A stretch of DNA of 64,000 nucleotides from the NCBI RefSeq assembly GCF_028209395.1, contig NZ_JAQLDQ010000007.1:1-64000 (forward strand), given 5' to 3'. The notes beneath the pieces were generated by a model that was not told the DNA's origin, did no database searches, and saw nothing but the letters and a program-made list of their open reading frames with translations. Numbering within the stretch: position 1 is the first letter of the stretch; each line of letters opens with the position of its first letter. Positions 27,290 through 36,269 of the stretch are shown piece after piece. The stretch is from Collinsella aerofaciens (lineage in GTDB: Bacteria; Actinomycetota; Coriobacteriia; Coriobacteriales; Coriobacteriaceae). Made by a program: the position numbers and the translations under genes.

Positions 27290-28150
27290 ATGGACAGTAG
27301 AGATATCGAGAAATGGCGTGTCAAACTTGATAGCTACGCCAATGTGGAAGACGGCGTTGAGTATTGGCTCGCACGCGATTTAATGGAACCTATGGGGTAC
27401 ACTCGATGGGAGAACTTTGCCGAAGTTGTTAAGAGGGCAAAAGTCTCGTGCGAAACAAACAAAACTCCAGTTGATTCCCATTTTCGTGACACCACGAAAA
27501 TGGTAACTGCCGGTGTCGCCGCTCGCGCGGTTAAAGACTACAAACTTACGCGCTATGCATGCTATTTAATCGCCCAGAACGGAGATTCAAACAAGCAAGA
27601 AATCGCGCTCGCACAGGCGTACTTCGCCGTGCAGACGCGCCGGCAAGAGCTCATAGAGCAGCGCTTCGCAGAGATTCAGCGCTTGCAGGCGCGCCACTCG
27701 CTATCTGATTCAGAGATACAGCTCTCGGGTATTGCGTTCAAACGCGGCGTGGACTCCAAAGGATTCGCGATCATCAAGTCGAAGGGCGATGAAGCGTTAT
27801 TCGGCGGCAGAAGCACGGCGGAAATGAAGCAACAGCTCGGCGTATCCAAGAGCTCGGCATTGGCGGACAGGCTAGCCGATGTTCTCATCAAAGCAAAGGA
27901 CCTTACGAACTCGATGACGGCCTTCAACGCCGAGGAACACGACCTGTACGGTCTGGACCAGATCAAGCAAGAGCACGTCGAGAACAACACAAGCGTGCGT
28001 GGCAGCCTCATCGACCGCGGAATTGTACCCGAGAACCTACCGCCTGCCGAAGATACAAAGAAGCTCGAACGTCGCGTGAAAGCAGACGAGAAAAAGCTCA
28101 AGGAGGGTACAGACGGATTCACCGACCCCCAGGGCAGGCTCGACTTGTAA
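27290..28150 (+). CDS. dinD: DNA-damage-inducible protein D (DinD)
   Basis: 286 residues. N-terminal BRO-N-like block (EYWLARDLMEPMGYTRWENF), then YACYLIAQNGDSNKQEIALAQAYFAVQTRRQE and KGDEALFGGRSTAEMKQQLGV, all characteristic of DinD. In E. coli DinD is SOS-induced and inhibits RecA filaments. GAGGAGGAG precedes ATG 27290. No clear LexA box was seen upstream. GC is lower than in neighbouring housekeeping genes, which suggests acquisition. Confidence 0.85.
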   Translation: MDSRDIEKWRVKLDSYANVEDGVEYWLARDLMEPMGYTRWENFAEVVKRAKVSCETNKTPVDSHFRDTTKMVTAGVAARAVKDYKLTRYACYLIAQNGDSNKQEIALAQAYFAVQTRRQELIEQRFAEIQRLQARHSLSDSEIQLSGIAFKRGVDSKGFAIIKSKGDEALFGGRSTAEMKQQLGVSKSSALADRLADVLIKAKDLTNSMTAFNAEEHDLYGLDQIKQEHVENNTSVRGSLIDRGIVPENLPPAEDTKKLERRVKADEKKLKEGTDGFTDPQGRLDL

Positions 28151-28189
28151 AGCGTCTGCGCCCTTACGGGTTCGGCCCCATGCGAGGTT

Positions 28190-28224
28190 AATAAAAAAGA
28201 CGGCCAACCGAAGTTGACCGTCTT
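28190..28224 (-). terminator. Terminator of the tRNA cluster
   Basis: On the minus strand, AAGACGGTCAAC and GTTGGCCGTCTT pair around TTCG and are followed by a T-rich run, just past the 3' end of the first tRNA-Lys. Confidence 0.85.
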
Positions 28225-28233
28225 AACAATCTT

Positions 28234-28309
28234 TGGTGGGCCGTCAGGGGGTCGAACCCTGGACCTTGGGATTAAGAGTCCCCTGCTCTACCAACTGAGC
28301 TAACGACCC
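28234..28309 (-). tRNA. tRNA-Lys (CTT)
   Basis: Full cloverleaf: acceptor GGGTCGT/ACGGCCC, D-arm GCTC...GAGC, anticodon loop CTCTTAA (anticodon CTT), T-arm CAGGGTTCGACCCCCTG, encoded 3' CCA. Identical to the copy at 28353. Confidence 0.97.
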
Positions 28310-28352
28310 AAAGCTAAAGTCCGTCGTAGCGGACTTTAGAGGAGATATCGTG

Positions 28353-28428
28353 TGGTGGGCCGTCAGGGGGTCGAACCCTGGACCTTGGGATTAAGAGTCC
28401 CCTGCTCTACCAACTGAGCTAACGACCC
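28353..28428 (-). tRNA. tRNA-Lys (CTT), second copy
   Basis: Same 76-nt sequence as 28234-28309, including CCA. A hairpin TAAAGTCC...GGACTTTA separates the two copies (about 28314-28338). Confidence 0.97.
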
Positions 28429-28450
28429 GATATCAACACGAAGCAAGAAC

Positions 28451-28527
28451 TGGGGTGGGTAAAGGGACTCGAACCCTCGACCTACGGGACCACAACCCGT
28501 CGCTCTAGCCAACTGAGCTACACCCAC
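28451..28527 (-). tRNA. tRNA-His (GTG)
   Basis: Anticodon stem ACGGG/CCCGT with loop TTGTGGT (anticodon GTG), acceptor GTGGGTG, encoded CCA. The base at 28528 supplies the extra G at position -1 typical of tRNA-His. Confidence 0.96.
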
Positions 28528-28693
28528 CGTGTCCTGTGCGCTTCGCGCTCGACTATTATTGCAAGGAACGCCACGCGATGCAAGCCCCAATTTTCAAGAA
28601 TTTTGAAAAGAGTTTTTCAAGCGCGTTTCGAGCAATTCCCACCGGTTTCATAGGAGTAAACTTGCCCCACTGCAAATGCTCGAAAGGACAAGC

Positions 28694-29875
28694 ATGAAAG
28701 AACTCTCCAACCGTACGGCAACGTTTACCGATTCGGTCATCCGCCGCATGACGCGCATCTCCAATAAGTATGGCGCCGTCAACCTGTCGCAGGGCTTCCC
28801 CGACTTCGATCCCCCGGCGCAGCTGCTCAACAGCCTGAGCGCCATCGCCAGCGACCCCAAGCCGCTCTATCACCAGTACTCCATCACCTGGGGCTCCCAG
28901 GCCATGCGTGAGGCGCTTGCCGCCAAGCAGGAGCACTTTATGGGCATGCCGATCAACCCCAACGAGAACATCGTGGTCACCTGCGGCTCCACCGAGGCCA
29001 TGATGGCCGCCATGATGACGGTCACAAACCCCGGCGACAAGGTCGTCATTTTCTCGCCATTCTACGAGAACTACGGCGCCGACACGATCCTCTCGGGTGC
29101 CGAGCCCATCTACGTGCCGCTCAACCCGCCCACCTTTGACTTTGACCGTGAGGTCCTGGAGGCGGCCTTCCGCGACAACGATCCCAAGGCGATCGTTCTG
29201 TGCAACCCGTCCAACCCCTGCGGCAAGGTCTTTACCCGCGAGGAGCTCACCCTTATCGCCGACCTGTGCAAAAAGTATGACGCCTACTGCATCACCGACG
29301 AGGTCTACGAGCACATCGTCTACGCGCCCCACGAGCACGTGTACATGGCCACGCTGCCCGGCATGTTTGAGCGCACCATCAGCTGCAGCTCGCTGTCCAA
29401 GACCTACTCCATCACCGGCTGGCGCCTAGGCTACACCATCGCTCCCGCCGAAATCACCGAGCGCATCAAAAAGGTCCACGACTTCCTCACCGTAGGCGCC
29501 GCCGCTCCCCTGCAAGAGGCCGTCGTCACCGCCCTCAACTTCGACGACAGTTATTACCAGGAGGTCCTCGACCTCTACACCGCCAAGCGCGACCTATTCT
29601 GTCAGGGACTCGACAGCATCGGCCTCACGCACAACGTGCCGCAGGGCGCCTACTACGTGATGATGGACATCTCTGAGTTTTGCTATGACAGCGACCTCGA
29701 CTTCTGCGAGGACCTGGCCTCAAAGGTGGGCGTGGGCGCCGTGCCCGGCTCGAGCTTCTTCCGCGAGCCCGTCAACCATCTGATTCGTTTCCACTTTGCC
29801 AAGCGAGACGAGACGCTTAACGCGGCGCTGGAGAACCTCAAGTCTCTGCGTGATAAAATCGAGCCGCGCGGGTAA
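28694..29875 (+). CDS. Class I/II pyridoxal-phosphate aminotransferase
   Basis: 393 residues, fold-type I. The PLP lysine lies in SSLSKTYSITGWRLGY; other marks are LSQGFPDFDPP, CNPSNPCGKVF and TDEVYEHIVY. This set is common to aspartate/aromatic aminotransferases and kynurenine-type transaminases; the substrate cannot be fixed. AAAGGA precedes ATG 28694, preferred over ATG 28676. Monocistronic, followed by a terminator. Confidence 0.88.
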   Translation: MKELSNRTATFTDSVIRRMTRISNKYGAVNLSQGFPDFDPPAQLLNSLSAIASDPKPLYHQYSITWGSQAMREALAAKQEHFMGMPINPNENIVVTCGSTEAMMAAMMTVTNPGDKVVIFSPFYENYGADTILSGAEPIYVPLNPPTFDFDREVLEAAFRDNDPKAIVLCNPSNPCGKVFTREELTLIADLCKKYDAYCITDEVYEHIVYAPHEHVYMATLPGMFERTISCSSLSKTYSITGWRLGYTIAPAEITERIKKVHDFLTVGAAAPLQEAVVTALNFDDSYYQEVLDLYTAKRDLFCQGLDSIGLTHNVPQGAYYVMMDISEFCYDSDLDFCEDLASKVGVGAVPGSSFFREPVNHLIRFHFAKRDETLNAALENLKSLRDKIEPRG

Positions 29876-29901
29876 GGACGGTCAGTAACTAAAGGCACTA
29901 A

Positions 29902-29942
29902 AGAAACCTCGTGAACCCGTTGGGCCACGAGGTTTCTTTTTA
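29902..29942 (+). terminator. Intrinsic terminator after the aminotransferase gene
   Basis: A 12-bp stem (AGAAACCTCGTG and CACGAGGTTTCT) followed by TTTT. Confidence 0.9.
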
Positions 29943-30012
29943 TAGCGACCTCATTTATTTTTTAGAGCGCTATACTTTAGTCACGGAGCAACTCGTCCCA
30001 GAGAGGAATACT

Positions 30013-30903
30013 ATGGCAGAGCAGCAGCTTATCGGAGCGCTCGAGGCCGGCGGCACCAAGATGGTCTGCGCCACGGGCTATGCAGACGGCACGGTCCTGG
30101 AACGCGAGCAGATTGCGACCACGACCCCGCAGGAGACCGTTGAGGCCGTCAACGCATGGTTTGCCGACAAGGGCATCGCCGCGCTGGGCATCGGCGCCTT
30201 TGGCCCCACCGCAGTCAACCCTGCCTCGTCCCAATACGGCAAGATCCTGGAGACGCCCAAAACGGCATGGCGCTACTTTGACCTGCTGGGCACCATCCAA
30301 AACGAGCTCAATATTCCCTGCGGCTACGACACCGACGTCAACGTCGCCTGCCTGGGCGAGGTCACCTTTGGTTGCGCCCAGGGCCTCACTGATGTGGTGT
30401 ATCTGACCATCGGTACCGGCGTGGGCGCCGGCGTGCTCTCGGGCGGTAAGCTCGTGCACGGCATGATGCATCCCGAGGCCGGCCACATCCTGGTCACGCG
30501 CGACCCGCGCGACACCATTGGCGAGCACAGCGGCTGCCCCTTCCACGACAACTGCCTCGAGGGCCTCATCGCCGGTCCCGGCGTCAAAAAGCGCTGGGGT
30601 GGCAAGAGCGCCGGAGAGATGGCCGATGACCCGGAGGCCATGGACCTGCTCGCCGGCTATCTGGCGCAGGCGCTCATGACCTACATCCTGTGCTACGCAC
30701 CGCAAAAGATCGTCATCGGTGGCGGCGTGGCCGACCACACCCCCATCGTGCCGCTCGCGCGCAAGAAGTGCGCCGAGATGCTCAACGGCTACATCGTCAC
30801 GCCCGAGATGGCCGACATTGATAGCTATATCGTCAACAACAGCCTCGAGGGCAAACAGGGCATTATGGGCTGCCTGGCCCTGGGCGCTCAGGCGCTTCAG
30901 TAG
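30013..30903 (+). CDS. ROK-family sugar kinase (fructokinase-like)
   Basis: 296 residues. N-terminal GALEAGGTKMVCA phosphate-binding motif, LTIGTGVGAGVLSGGKLVHG, and the zinc-binding cluster EAGH...HSGCPFHDNCLEGLIAGP characteristic of ROK kinases of the ScrK/GmuE branch. It phosphorylates a hexose, probably fructose, with ATP in the cytosol. AGAGAGGA precedes ATG 30013. No transporter is adjacent. Confidence 0.88.
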   Translation: MAEQQLIGALEAGGTKMVCATGYADGTVLEREQIATTTPQETVEAVNAWFADKGIAALGIGAFGPTAVNPASSQYGKILETPKTAWRYFDLLGTIQNELNIPCGYDTDVNVACLGEVTFGCAQGLTDVVYLTIGTGVGAGVLSGGKLVHGMMHPEAGHILVTRDPRDTIGEHSGCPFHDNCLEGLIAGPGVKKRWGGKSAGEMADDPEAMDLLAGYLAQALMTYILCYAPQKIVIGGGVADHTPIVPLARKKCAEMLNGYIVTPEMADIDSYIVNNSLEGKQGIMGCLALGAQALQ

Positions 30904-30985
30904 CAGACGCACCCACAGGGCGTGGCGCGCCCGGCAAATCCGACCTACGGAACGACGCCACCACGCCTCATATAAGCCCTCAAAT

Positions 30986-31032
30986 AAAAAAGGCCGCCTA
31001 GGACCAAACAATACGTCCTAGGCGGCTTTTTT
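30986..31032. terminator. Bidirectional terminator between the kinase and VanZ-like genes
   Basis: Six A, stem GCCGCCTAGGAC...GTCCTAGGCGGC, six T. It serves both convergent genes and overlaps the last codons of the VanZ-like gene. Confidence 0.9.
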
Positions 31033-31467
31033 GGCGCGCATCAGCGGCCGTAAGAGATATCGGAGCACAACGCCCGTTGCCGCACCACAGCAGTCGATCA
31101 TCACATCGGTGATCATGCCGGCGCGTCCCGGCACAAAGAGCTGAATCGTCTCGTCGATCGAGGGAATCAGCAGCAGGAACACCGCCGTGGGCAGCAGCAC
31201 GTCAAAGGTGCGCCGGCCCTCAAAATCAAAGGCGTGCGTTGCCAAGATACCGAGCACCATATACTCGGTAAAATGCGCGCACTTGCGAACAACAAAGTTG
31301 GTCACCCATGCATATGGAAGTCCCACGCCGTGCAGGAAACCGCGGATAGCTTCCATGACCGTTAGGCTCAGTGAGCCCGACCCCGAGCCGGGAACCAGCG
31401 AATTGCCCCAGATCAAGAGCGCCATCAGGCAGGTTACGACCGCCCATTTTCGATTGATCTTAACCAT
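31018..31467 (-). CDS. VanZ-like membrane protein
   Basis: 149 residues with about four membrane segments. RKCAHFTEYMVLGIL and SIDETIQLFVPGRAGMITDVMID fit the VanZ-like pattern. VanZ-like proteins are linked to low-level glycopeptide tolerance and envelope functions; the physiological role here is unknown. ATG 31467 is chosen: GGAGG lies 12 bases upstream and the start falls eight bases after the preceding stop. It forms an operon with the gene above it. Confidence 0.75.
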   Translation of the reverse strand: MVKINRKWAVVTCLMALLIWGNSLVPGSGSGSLSLTVMEAIRGFLHGVGLPYAWVTNFVVRKCAHFTEYMVLGILATHAFDFEGRRTFDVLLPTAVFLLLIPSIDETIQLFVPGRAGMITDVMIDCCGAATGVVLRYLLRPLMRAKKAA

Positions 31468-31474
31468 GCAGAAG

Positions 31475-32875
31475 TTATGCCTCCGCACGGAGCGGCGCGA
31501 AGCTGGCGGTACCGCCCTCGATAACGCTCAGATAGGCACGGCCCGTACGCTTGGCGGTAGAGGACTGAAGACGCTCGATCTCTTCCTCGAGGATCTGATT
31601 GACGCGCTCGTGACGACGATTTTCCATAATGCCGGCGGCAATAGCCTCGGCCCGCTCGATGCTCTCACGCGAGATACGGGCAGTATCCTCGGGGAACACA
31701 GCGCTGTGACGGCCGACATAGGCGGGGGCAGCAGGCTGAGGGGCAGCGACGGGAGCGGGGGCTGAAACAGGAGCAGGCTCGTCAATCTCATCCAGAATCG
31801 CGGTGGCGGCGGCCCACATACCCTCGTGGCCCGAGTAATCGGCCATGGGGACATCAACCTCGAGCGAGGCGTCCGGAAGGTCGCCGGTGTCGATGCGATC
31901 TTGGGCATCAATCGATGCGGTGATGGCTGCAGGCTCATCGAGGTCATCGAGATCGATGCCCGCGGCACCGGAGATGATAGGCATGCTGGCGAGGTTTGCA
32001 TTGTACGGCGCAGCCTCAGCCGCCTGCTGCTGGGCAGGAGCGCCCCAAAGCGAGCTTTCGGCGGCACGGCGGGCGGCAACAGCCTCCTCGTCCGCGGTCA
32101 TGGCTTCATCAACGTACGAATTATCGGCAGAAGCGTTCGCGTCCGCCGAGGTAGCGCTGTAGGCGTTATTGACCGCCGCATTGGCAACGAGTGCCACGAA
32201 AGCCGCCGTGCTGCCCGCAGGGGCGGCCTGGGAGCCCGACACGGCGCGTGCCGCGGCGGCGATATCATCGCGATTGAAGGAGCCGGTCTGCCCGCCGTTG
32301 GTGAGCTCGTCGATGGCGACTTGATAGACGTCGCGCGAGCGCGCAGGGTCGCAGCTCACCGGCGAATCGTCGTCGAGCATGCTGTCGATCATGGACCAAG
32401 CCTCGGCCTCGTCCATAGCATCTGCGGCTCGAGCGATGGTAGGGACACCATCATCGGCATGACGGCGCTGGAACGCACCAGTCAGGCCGGAAAGGAATGC
32501 CGAGGTAGACTGCTCCGACTGAGCCTGAGAAGCAGAAGCCGCAGCGTACGGAATCGCATCCTGCTGCTGAGCTGGAATCGAGGCGGTCTTGAACTCGCTT
32601 TGATGCTGATTGAGATTGGCGGCACCGCCCATGGCATCGGGCTGGAACAGACGCTCTTCACGCTGCGCACGATACTCGGAGATACCCAGCGAGGCGGCAT
32701 AGATACCCACGCCCGCCACCGCGCCCACGGCGAAGGGAACTGCACCCGCCACGACCGTCTCGTTCACCGACGAAAACGGCAGCGTCGCGGCATACATAAC
32801 CACGGGAGCGGCAAGGCCGATCCCGCACGAAAGTCCGGCAAGGACTGCTCGTTGTGTTGCATCAGAAGAAGCCAT
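31475..32875 (-). CDS. Uncharacterised membrane-anchored Ala-rich protein
   Basis: About 466 residues. Two hydrophobic segments lie near the N-terminus (VLAGLSCGIGLAAPVVMYAATL and VAGAVPFAVGAVAGVGIYAASL). A long acidic, Ala-rich, low-complexity region follows with no recognised domain. Near the C-terminus a predicted helix (RISRESIERAEAIAAGIMENRRHERVNQILEEEIERL, split here only by name) ends in VIEGGTASFAPLRAEA. ATG 32875 with GGGGAGAG upstream is chosen over a start 27 bp earlier. Function unknown; perhaps a cell-division or envelope factor of this lineage. Operon with the VanZ-like gene. Confidence 0.65.
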   Translation of the reverse strand: MASSDATQRAVLAGLSCGIGLAAPVVMYAATLPFSSVNETVVAGAVPFAVGAVAGVGIYAASLGISEYRAQREERLFQPDAMGGAANLNQHQSEFKTASIPAQQQDAIPYAAASASQAQSEQSTSAFLSGLTGAFQRRHADDGVPTIARAADAMDEAEAWSMIDSMLDDDSPVSCDPARSRDVYQVAIDELTNGGQTGSFNRDDIAAAARAVSGSQAAPAGSTAAFVALVANAAVNNAYSATSADANASADNSYVDEAMTADEEAVAARRAAESSLWGAPAQQQAAEAAPYNANLASMPIISGAAGIDLDDLDEPAAITASIDAQDRIDTGDLPDASLEVDVPMADYSGHEGMWAAATAILDEIDEPAPVSAPAPVAAPQPAAPAYVGRHSAVFPEDTARISRESIERAEAIAAGIMENRRHERVNQILEEEIERLQSSTAKRTGRAYLSVIEGGTASFAPLRAEA

Positions 32876-33188
32876 GAGCTCTCCCCATCTTCCAGCACCC
32901 AAATCGCATCATTCAGTTGGCTGCGCGAGAGAAGATGAAGCGGGGCTATGCCCCAAAGCAACGGTATATGGTTCGTTTCATCTGCGTTTTCCGTCGCGAA
33001 GCTTAAAAGTTATTATGCGAAACCGACCCTCCGATTGCAAGTGACGATGTCGGATTGAAACGGGAAACCTGCTGCTCGTCGGTCTTACGGTCAAAAATAA
33101 GCGCGGAGCGGCGCTATGGAAAAGGGCCGAGGCTCAAAGCCCCGACCCTTTCTCGCATTGATGACTATCGCTGCGCGTGGATGACAAC
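32876..33188. other. Intergenic stretch between membrane protein and rho
   Basis: 313 bp without a gene. It contains the rho terminator at 33121-33153 and, near 33000-33020, an AT-rich patch that may hold the promoter of the 31475-32875 operon. Confidence 0.4.
33121..33153 (-). terminator. Terminator after rho
   Basis: On the minus strand AAAGGGTCGGGGCT...AGCCTCGGCCCTTT forms a long stem with a three-base loop, about 35 bp after the rho stop. Confidence 0.65.
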
Positions 33189-35738
33189 CTAGAACGTCTG
33201 CTCGTAGTCGCTGTGTTTTTTGGCCGAACGCACCAGGAACTCCTGATTGGTGTTGGTGCCCTTAAGACCCTTGATAAACGATGCGGCTGCGCGCTCGGTG
33301 TTGTTCATGCCGGCAAGAATGCGACGCAGACCAAAGACAAACGGACGCATCTGCTCGTCGACCAACAGGTCCTCGTTACGCGTACCGGAGGCAACGGGGT
33401 CGATAGCCGGGAAGATGCGGCGGTCGGCCAGGTCGCGGTCGAGCTTAAGCTCCATGTTGCCGGTACCCTTGAACTCCTCAAAGATGACTTCGTCCATCTT
33501 GGAACCGGTGTCGATGAGGGCAGAGGCCAGGATGGTGAGCGAGCCACCATTCTCGATATTACGGGCTGCGCCCAGGAAGCGCTTGGGCGGATAGAGGGCC
33601 GCCGAATCGACGCCGCCCGAAAGGATGCGGCCTGAGGCGGGCGCCGCCAAGTTGTAGGCGCGGGCAAGACGCGTGATGGAGTCGAGCACCACCACGACGT
33701 CGCCACCCAGCTCCACGATGCGCTTGGCGCGCTCGATGACGAGCTCTGCCACGCGGGTGTGGTTGTCGGCGGGCATATCGAAGGTCGACGCCACAACCTC
33801 GCCTTTGATGGAACGCTGCATATCGGTGACCTCTTCGGGGCGCTCGTCGACGAGCAGGCAGATGAGGTGCACCTCGGGGTTGTTAATCGAGATAGACTGG
33901 CAGATCTTCTTGAGGATCGTGGTCTTGCCGGCCTTGGGCGGGGACACGATCAGGCCGCGCTGGCCCTTGCCGATCGGTGACACGATGTCGATGGCGCGGC
34001 CGGTAATAGAGTCCTTGCCGTGCTCCATGCGCAGCGGCTCGTTGGGATAGACCGGGGTGAGGTCGCCGAACTTGGGACGGTTGCGAATCTGCTCGGGGTC
34101 CAGACCGTTGACGGTCGTGATTTTGGCGAGGCCGGCGCGCTTGTCGCCGCCGCGCGAAGGACGCAGCGAGCCCTCGATGACGTCGCCCGTGCGCAGGCGC
34201 GCGGAGCGGATGAGGTAGGCGGGCACGAAGGCGTCGTCGTTGGACTTCATGTAGCCATGGGCGTGGATGATGCCGGAGCTGTCCGGGCGAATCTGCAGAA
34301 TGCCCTTGATGTCGCGGAAGCCCTCGGCCTTCGCAGCGGTGACGTAGATTTCCTCGACGAGCTCGGCCTTCTTCTTGCCGGTCGTCTCGATCTCGAACTC
34401 CTTAGCCTTCTCGCGCAGCTCAGCGACCTTCATGGCCGCGAGTTCCTCGCGCGAAAGCGTGGGCTCGGTGGGAGCGGCATTACGCTCCTTGTTGCGCTGT
34501 TTGCGATCGCGCTGGCGGTTGCGACGGTCGTTGTTGCGGTCGTCCTTACGCTCGTTGCGCTCGTCGTTGCGCTTGTGCTGGCGACGGTTGGGACGAGTGC
34601 CGTCTTCGCCCTCAGCGGGGGCGGCACCATCGGTTGCGGCGGTGCCAACATTGGCCGCAGCGGCGTCATTGGCCTCGGCGCCAGAATCAACCTGCGCTTC
34701 GACATCCTGCTGCTCGGACGCCTTGGCCTTAACGGACTTCTTACGACCGCGCTTGGGCTTCTCGGACGCAGGCTGTTCGACGTCCTGGGCCTTGGCGACA
34801 TCAGTCGACGCATCGGCGGTCGTCTCGGCAGAATCCTCGGACGCACCCTTCTTGGCAGCCTTGGCCTTGGACGTGCGCTTAGCAGCAGTACGACGGCTGC
34901 GACCGGGACGGACGTCGGCAGGCTCGGCATCGGCGGGAGCGGCCTCGGAAGTCGTAGCATCCTGGACGGGTGCATCGGCAGCGGTTGCAGACTCGGCGGT
35001 CGCCGCAGCATCCCGAGCGGCGGCTGCTGCTGCGGCCTTCTCTGCCTCGACAAAGGCCTTGGGCTTGCGACCGCGACGGTGCGGGCGCAAAGCCGGATCG
35101 ACAACGGGAACTTCGTTGGCCTCGACAGGCGCAGCGGGCTCAACAGGCAATGTGCCCTCCCCTGCCGCGAAACGGACCGAAGCCTCAGTGAGCTCGGGGG
35201 CTACCTGTTCCGCAACTTGCTCGGCCATAGCAGCCGTGCGGCGGCGTGTGCGCGGTGCCGGCTTCTCGGTCGGCAGGTCGGCGGCAGGCGTCTCGGGCAC
35301 AGACGGAGCTGCAAGCTCGGTCAGAGCCGCGGCCTCGCGCTCGGCAGCACGACGGCGGGCGCGCACCACCTGAGCCTCGCTAATCTGCGCCAACGCACGT
35401 GCCTGCGCGACCTCATCGGAAATCGGCGCCGAGGAGTCAGCTGCAACGGTGCGCTTGACGCGCGTCATGCGCGTGGTACGGCGCTTGGGCTTGGTGACCT
35501 CCTCGCCGTCAGCAGCAGGCTTGGCCGTGCGGCGCGTACGCTTGGGCTTTGCCGGAGCAGCCTCCTCACCAGTTGCAGGCACGGCCTTCTCAGCCGTTGC
35601 AGGCGTAGGCGTCGAAGCAGCCTTAGGCGTCTCAGGAGCCGAGGCATGCGCGGGCGCCGCGACCTGATCCGACACAACCGGTGCAGCGGGAGCGGCTTGC
35701 GTCGTCGTTATTTCGTTTTCTTGCTGTTGATCAGACAC
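33189..35738 (-). CDS. rho: Transcription termination factor Rho with long N-terminal extension
   Basis: 849 residues, about twice the usual ~420. Residues 1-425 are low-complexity, rich in Ala, Glu, Pro, Arg and Lys, with repeated basic AT-hook-like motifs (RRGRKPK, KRGRKK) and an Arg/Asn/Asp-rich tract just before the core. From about 428 the normal Rho begins: Rho-N (LSREELAAMKVAELREKAKEF), cold-shock RNA-binding domain, Walker A PPKAGKTTILKK, Walker B VVVLDSITRLARAYN, and the SALIDTGSKMDEVIFEEFKGTGN block. It is an RNA-dependent ATPase hexamer ending transcription. Start is GTG 35738 with only a weak ribosome binding site. Confidence 0.95.
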   Translation of the reverse strand: MSDQQQENEITTTQAAPAAPVVSDQVAAPAHASAPETPKAASTPTPATAEKAVPATGEEAAPAKPKRTRRTAKPAADGEEVTKPKRRTTRMTRVKRTVAADSSAPISDEVAQARALAQISEAQVVRARRRAAEREAAALTELAAPSVPETPAADLPTEKPAPRTRRRTAAMAEQVAEQVAPELTEASVRFAAGEGTLPVEPAAPVEANEVPVVDPALRPHRRGRKPKAFVEAEKAAAAAAARDAAATAESATAADAPVQDATTSEAAPADAEPADVRPGRSRRTAAKRTSKAKAAKKGASEDSAETTADASTDVAKAQDVEQPASEKPKRGRKKSVKAKASEQQDVEAQVDSGAEANDAAAANVGTAATDGAAPAEGEDGTRPNRRQHKRNDERNERKDDRNNDRRNRQRDRKQRNKERNAAPTEPTLSREELAAMKVAELREKAKEFEIETTGKKKAELVEEIYVTAAKAEGFRDIKGILQIRPDSSGIIHAHGYMKSNDDAFVPAYLIRSARLRTGDVIEGSLRPSRGGDKRAGLAKITTVNGLDPEQIRNRPKFGDLTPVYPNEPLRMEHGKDSITGRAIDIVSPIGKGQRGLIVSPPKAGKTTILKKICQSISINNPEVHLICLLVDERPEEVTDMQRSIKGEVVASTFDMPADNHTRVAELVIERAKRIVELGGDVVVVLDSITRLARAYNLAAPASGRILSGGVDSAALYPPKRFLGAARNIENGGSLTILASALIDTGSKMDEVIFEEFKGTGNMELKLDRDLADRRIFPAIDPVASGTRNEDLLVDEQMRPFVFGLRRILAGMNNTERAAASFIKGLKGTNTNQEFLVRSAKKHSDYEQTF

Positions 35739-35995
35739 AGTGTTTGCTCAACTTTCTTTTCAAGCCCTGTGATCACATGCTCCCTGCATAAACCTTCAGG
35801 GCGGCTAAACAGTCTAGCTCCGTCAAATACCGACGGACATCATTGATCTGTATCGAGATATTTGCGTCATATACGCAGCGTTAGTGTAACACAACCGCAA
35901 CCACCTGCAACTTAGTCATTGAGGACGTTCTTAAACGACTAGTCAAAAGGGACAATCTTTGGTTTTAACACCCACAAATCTGACTGCCTCCGCCA

Positions 35996-36145
35996 AAACT
36001 GTGGCGGTTTACTACGATGAATCGCTCAACCGCGATCACTCCGAAACTTGTTGAACTAAAACCGCAGGTAGATGCCTTGCACTTTTTTGCGAAAAGCCGG
36101 CGTAGTTGGAATTTCTCATTTCATCGTAGTAAACCGGCATAGTTT
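35996..36145. repeat. 150-bp element with 26-bp terminal inverted repeats (element A)
   Basis: Arms at 35996-36021 and 36120-36145 match at 24 of 26 positions and share the block CGGTTTACTACGATGAA. The interior (about 98 bp) contains AAAACCGCAGGT at 36058-36069. It codes for nothing. It looks like a small non-autonomous inverted-repeat element or a large structured repeat; it is not a plain terminator because the arms are 98 bp apart. Confidence 0.75.
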
Positions 36146-36188
36146 CGTATTTCCAGCAGTTCCAAATTCGTCAATACGTCGGCGTTTG

Positions 36189-36223
36189 CAAAAAGCCCGA
36201 CCTCCGTGGGAGATCGGGCTTTC
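36189..36223 (-). terminator. Terminator of argS
   Basis: On the minus strand AAGCCCGATCTC and GGAGGTCGGGCTT pair with a short loop and are followed by TTTTT. Confidence 0.85.
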
Positions 36224-36269
36224 AAGGCTTAGTTAAACCAAGTCTGTACGGTCAAATGACCCCCGTAGC

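Larger units (their letters stand above)
35739..36269. other. Large intergenic region rho-argS
   Basis: 531 bp without a credible gene. From right to left it holds the argS terminator (36189-36223), a 150-bp inverted-repeat element (35996-36145), and a ~200-bp AT-richer segment that should carry the rho promoter and leader. The rho leader region contains a small CTGCATAAACCTTCAG hairpin near 35790. Confidence 0.5.

Noticed and set aside
28694..29875. Assigning the aminotransferase a specific substrate such as aspartate or kynurenine
   Set aside because: The visible motifs are shared by several class I/II enzymes and the gene stands alone, so the substrate cannot be chosen.
34020..35846. A 608-codon plus-strand frame opposite rho
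   Set aside because: Shadow of the repetitive GC-rich rho extension; composition is Leu/Arg/Gly repeats.
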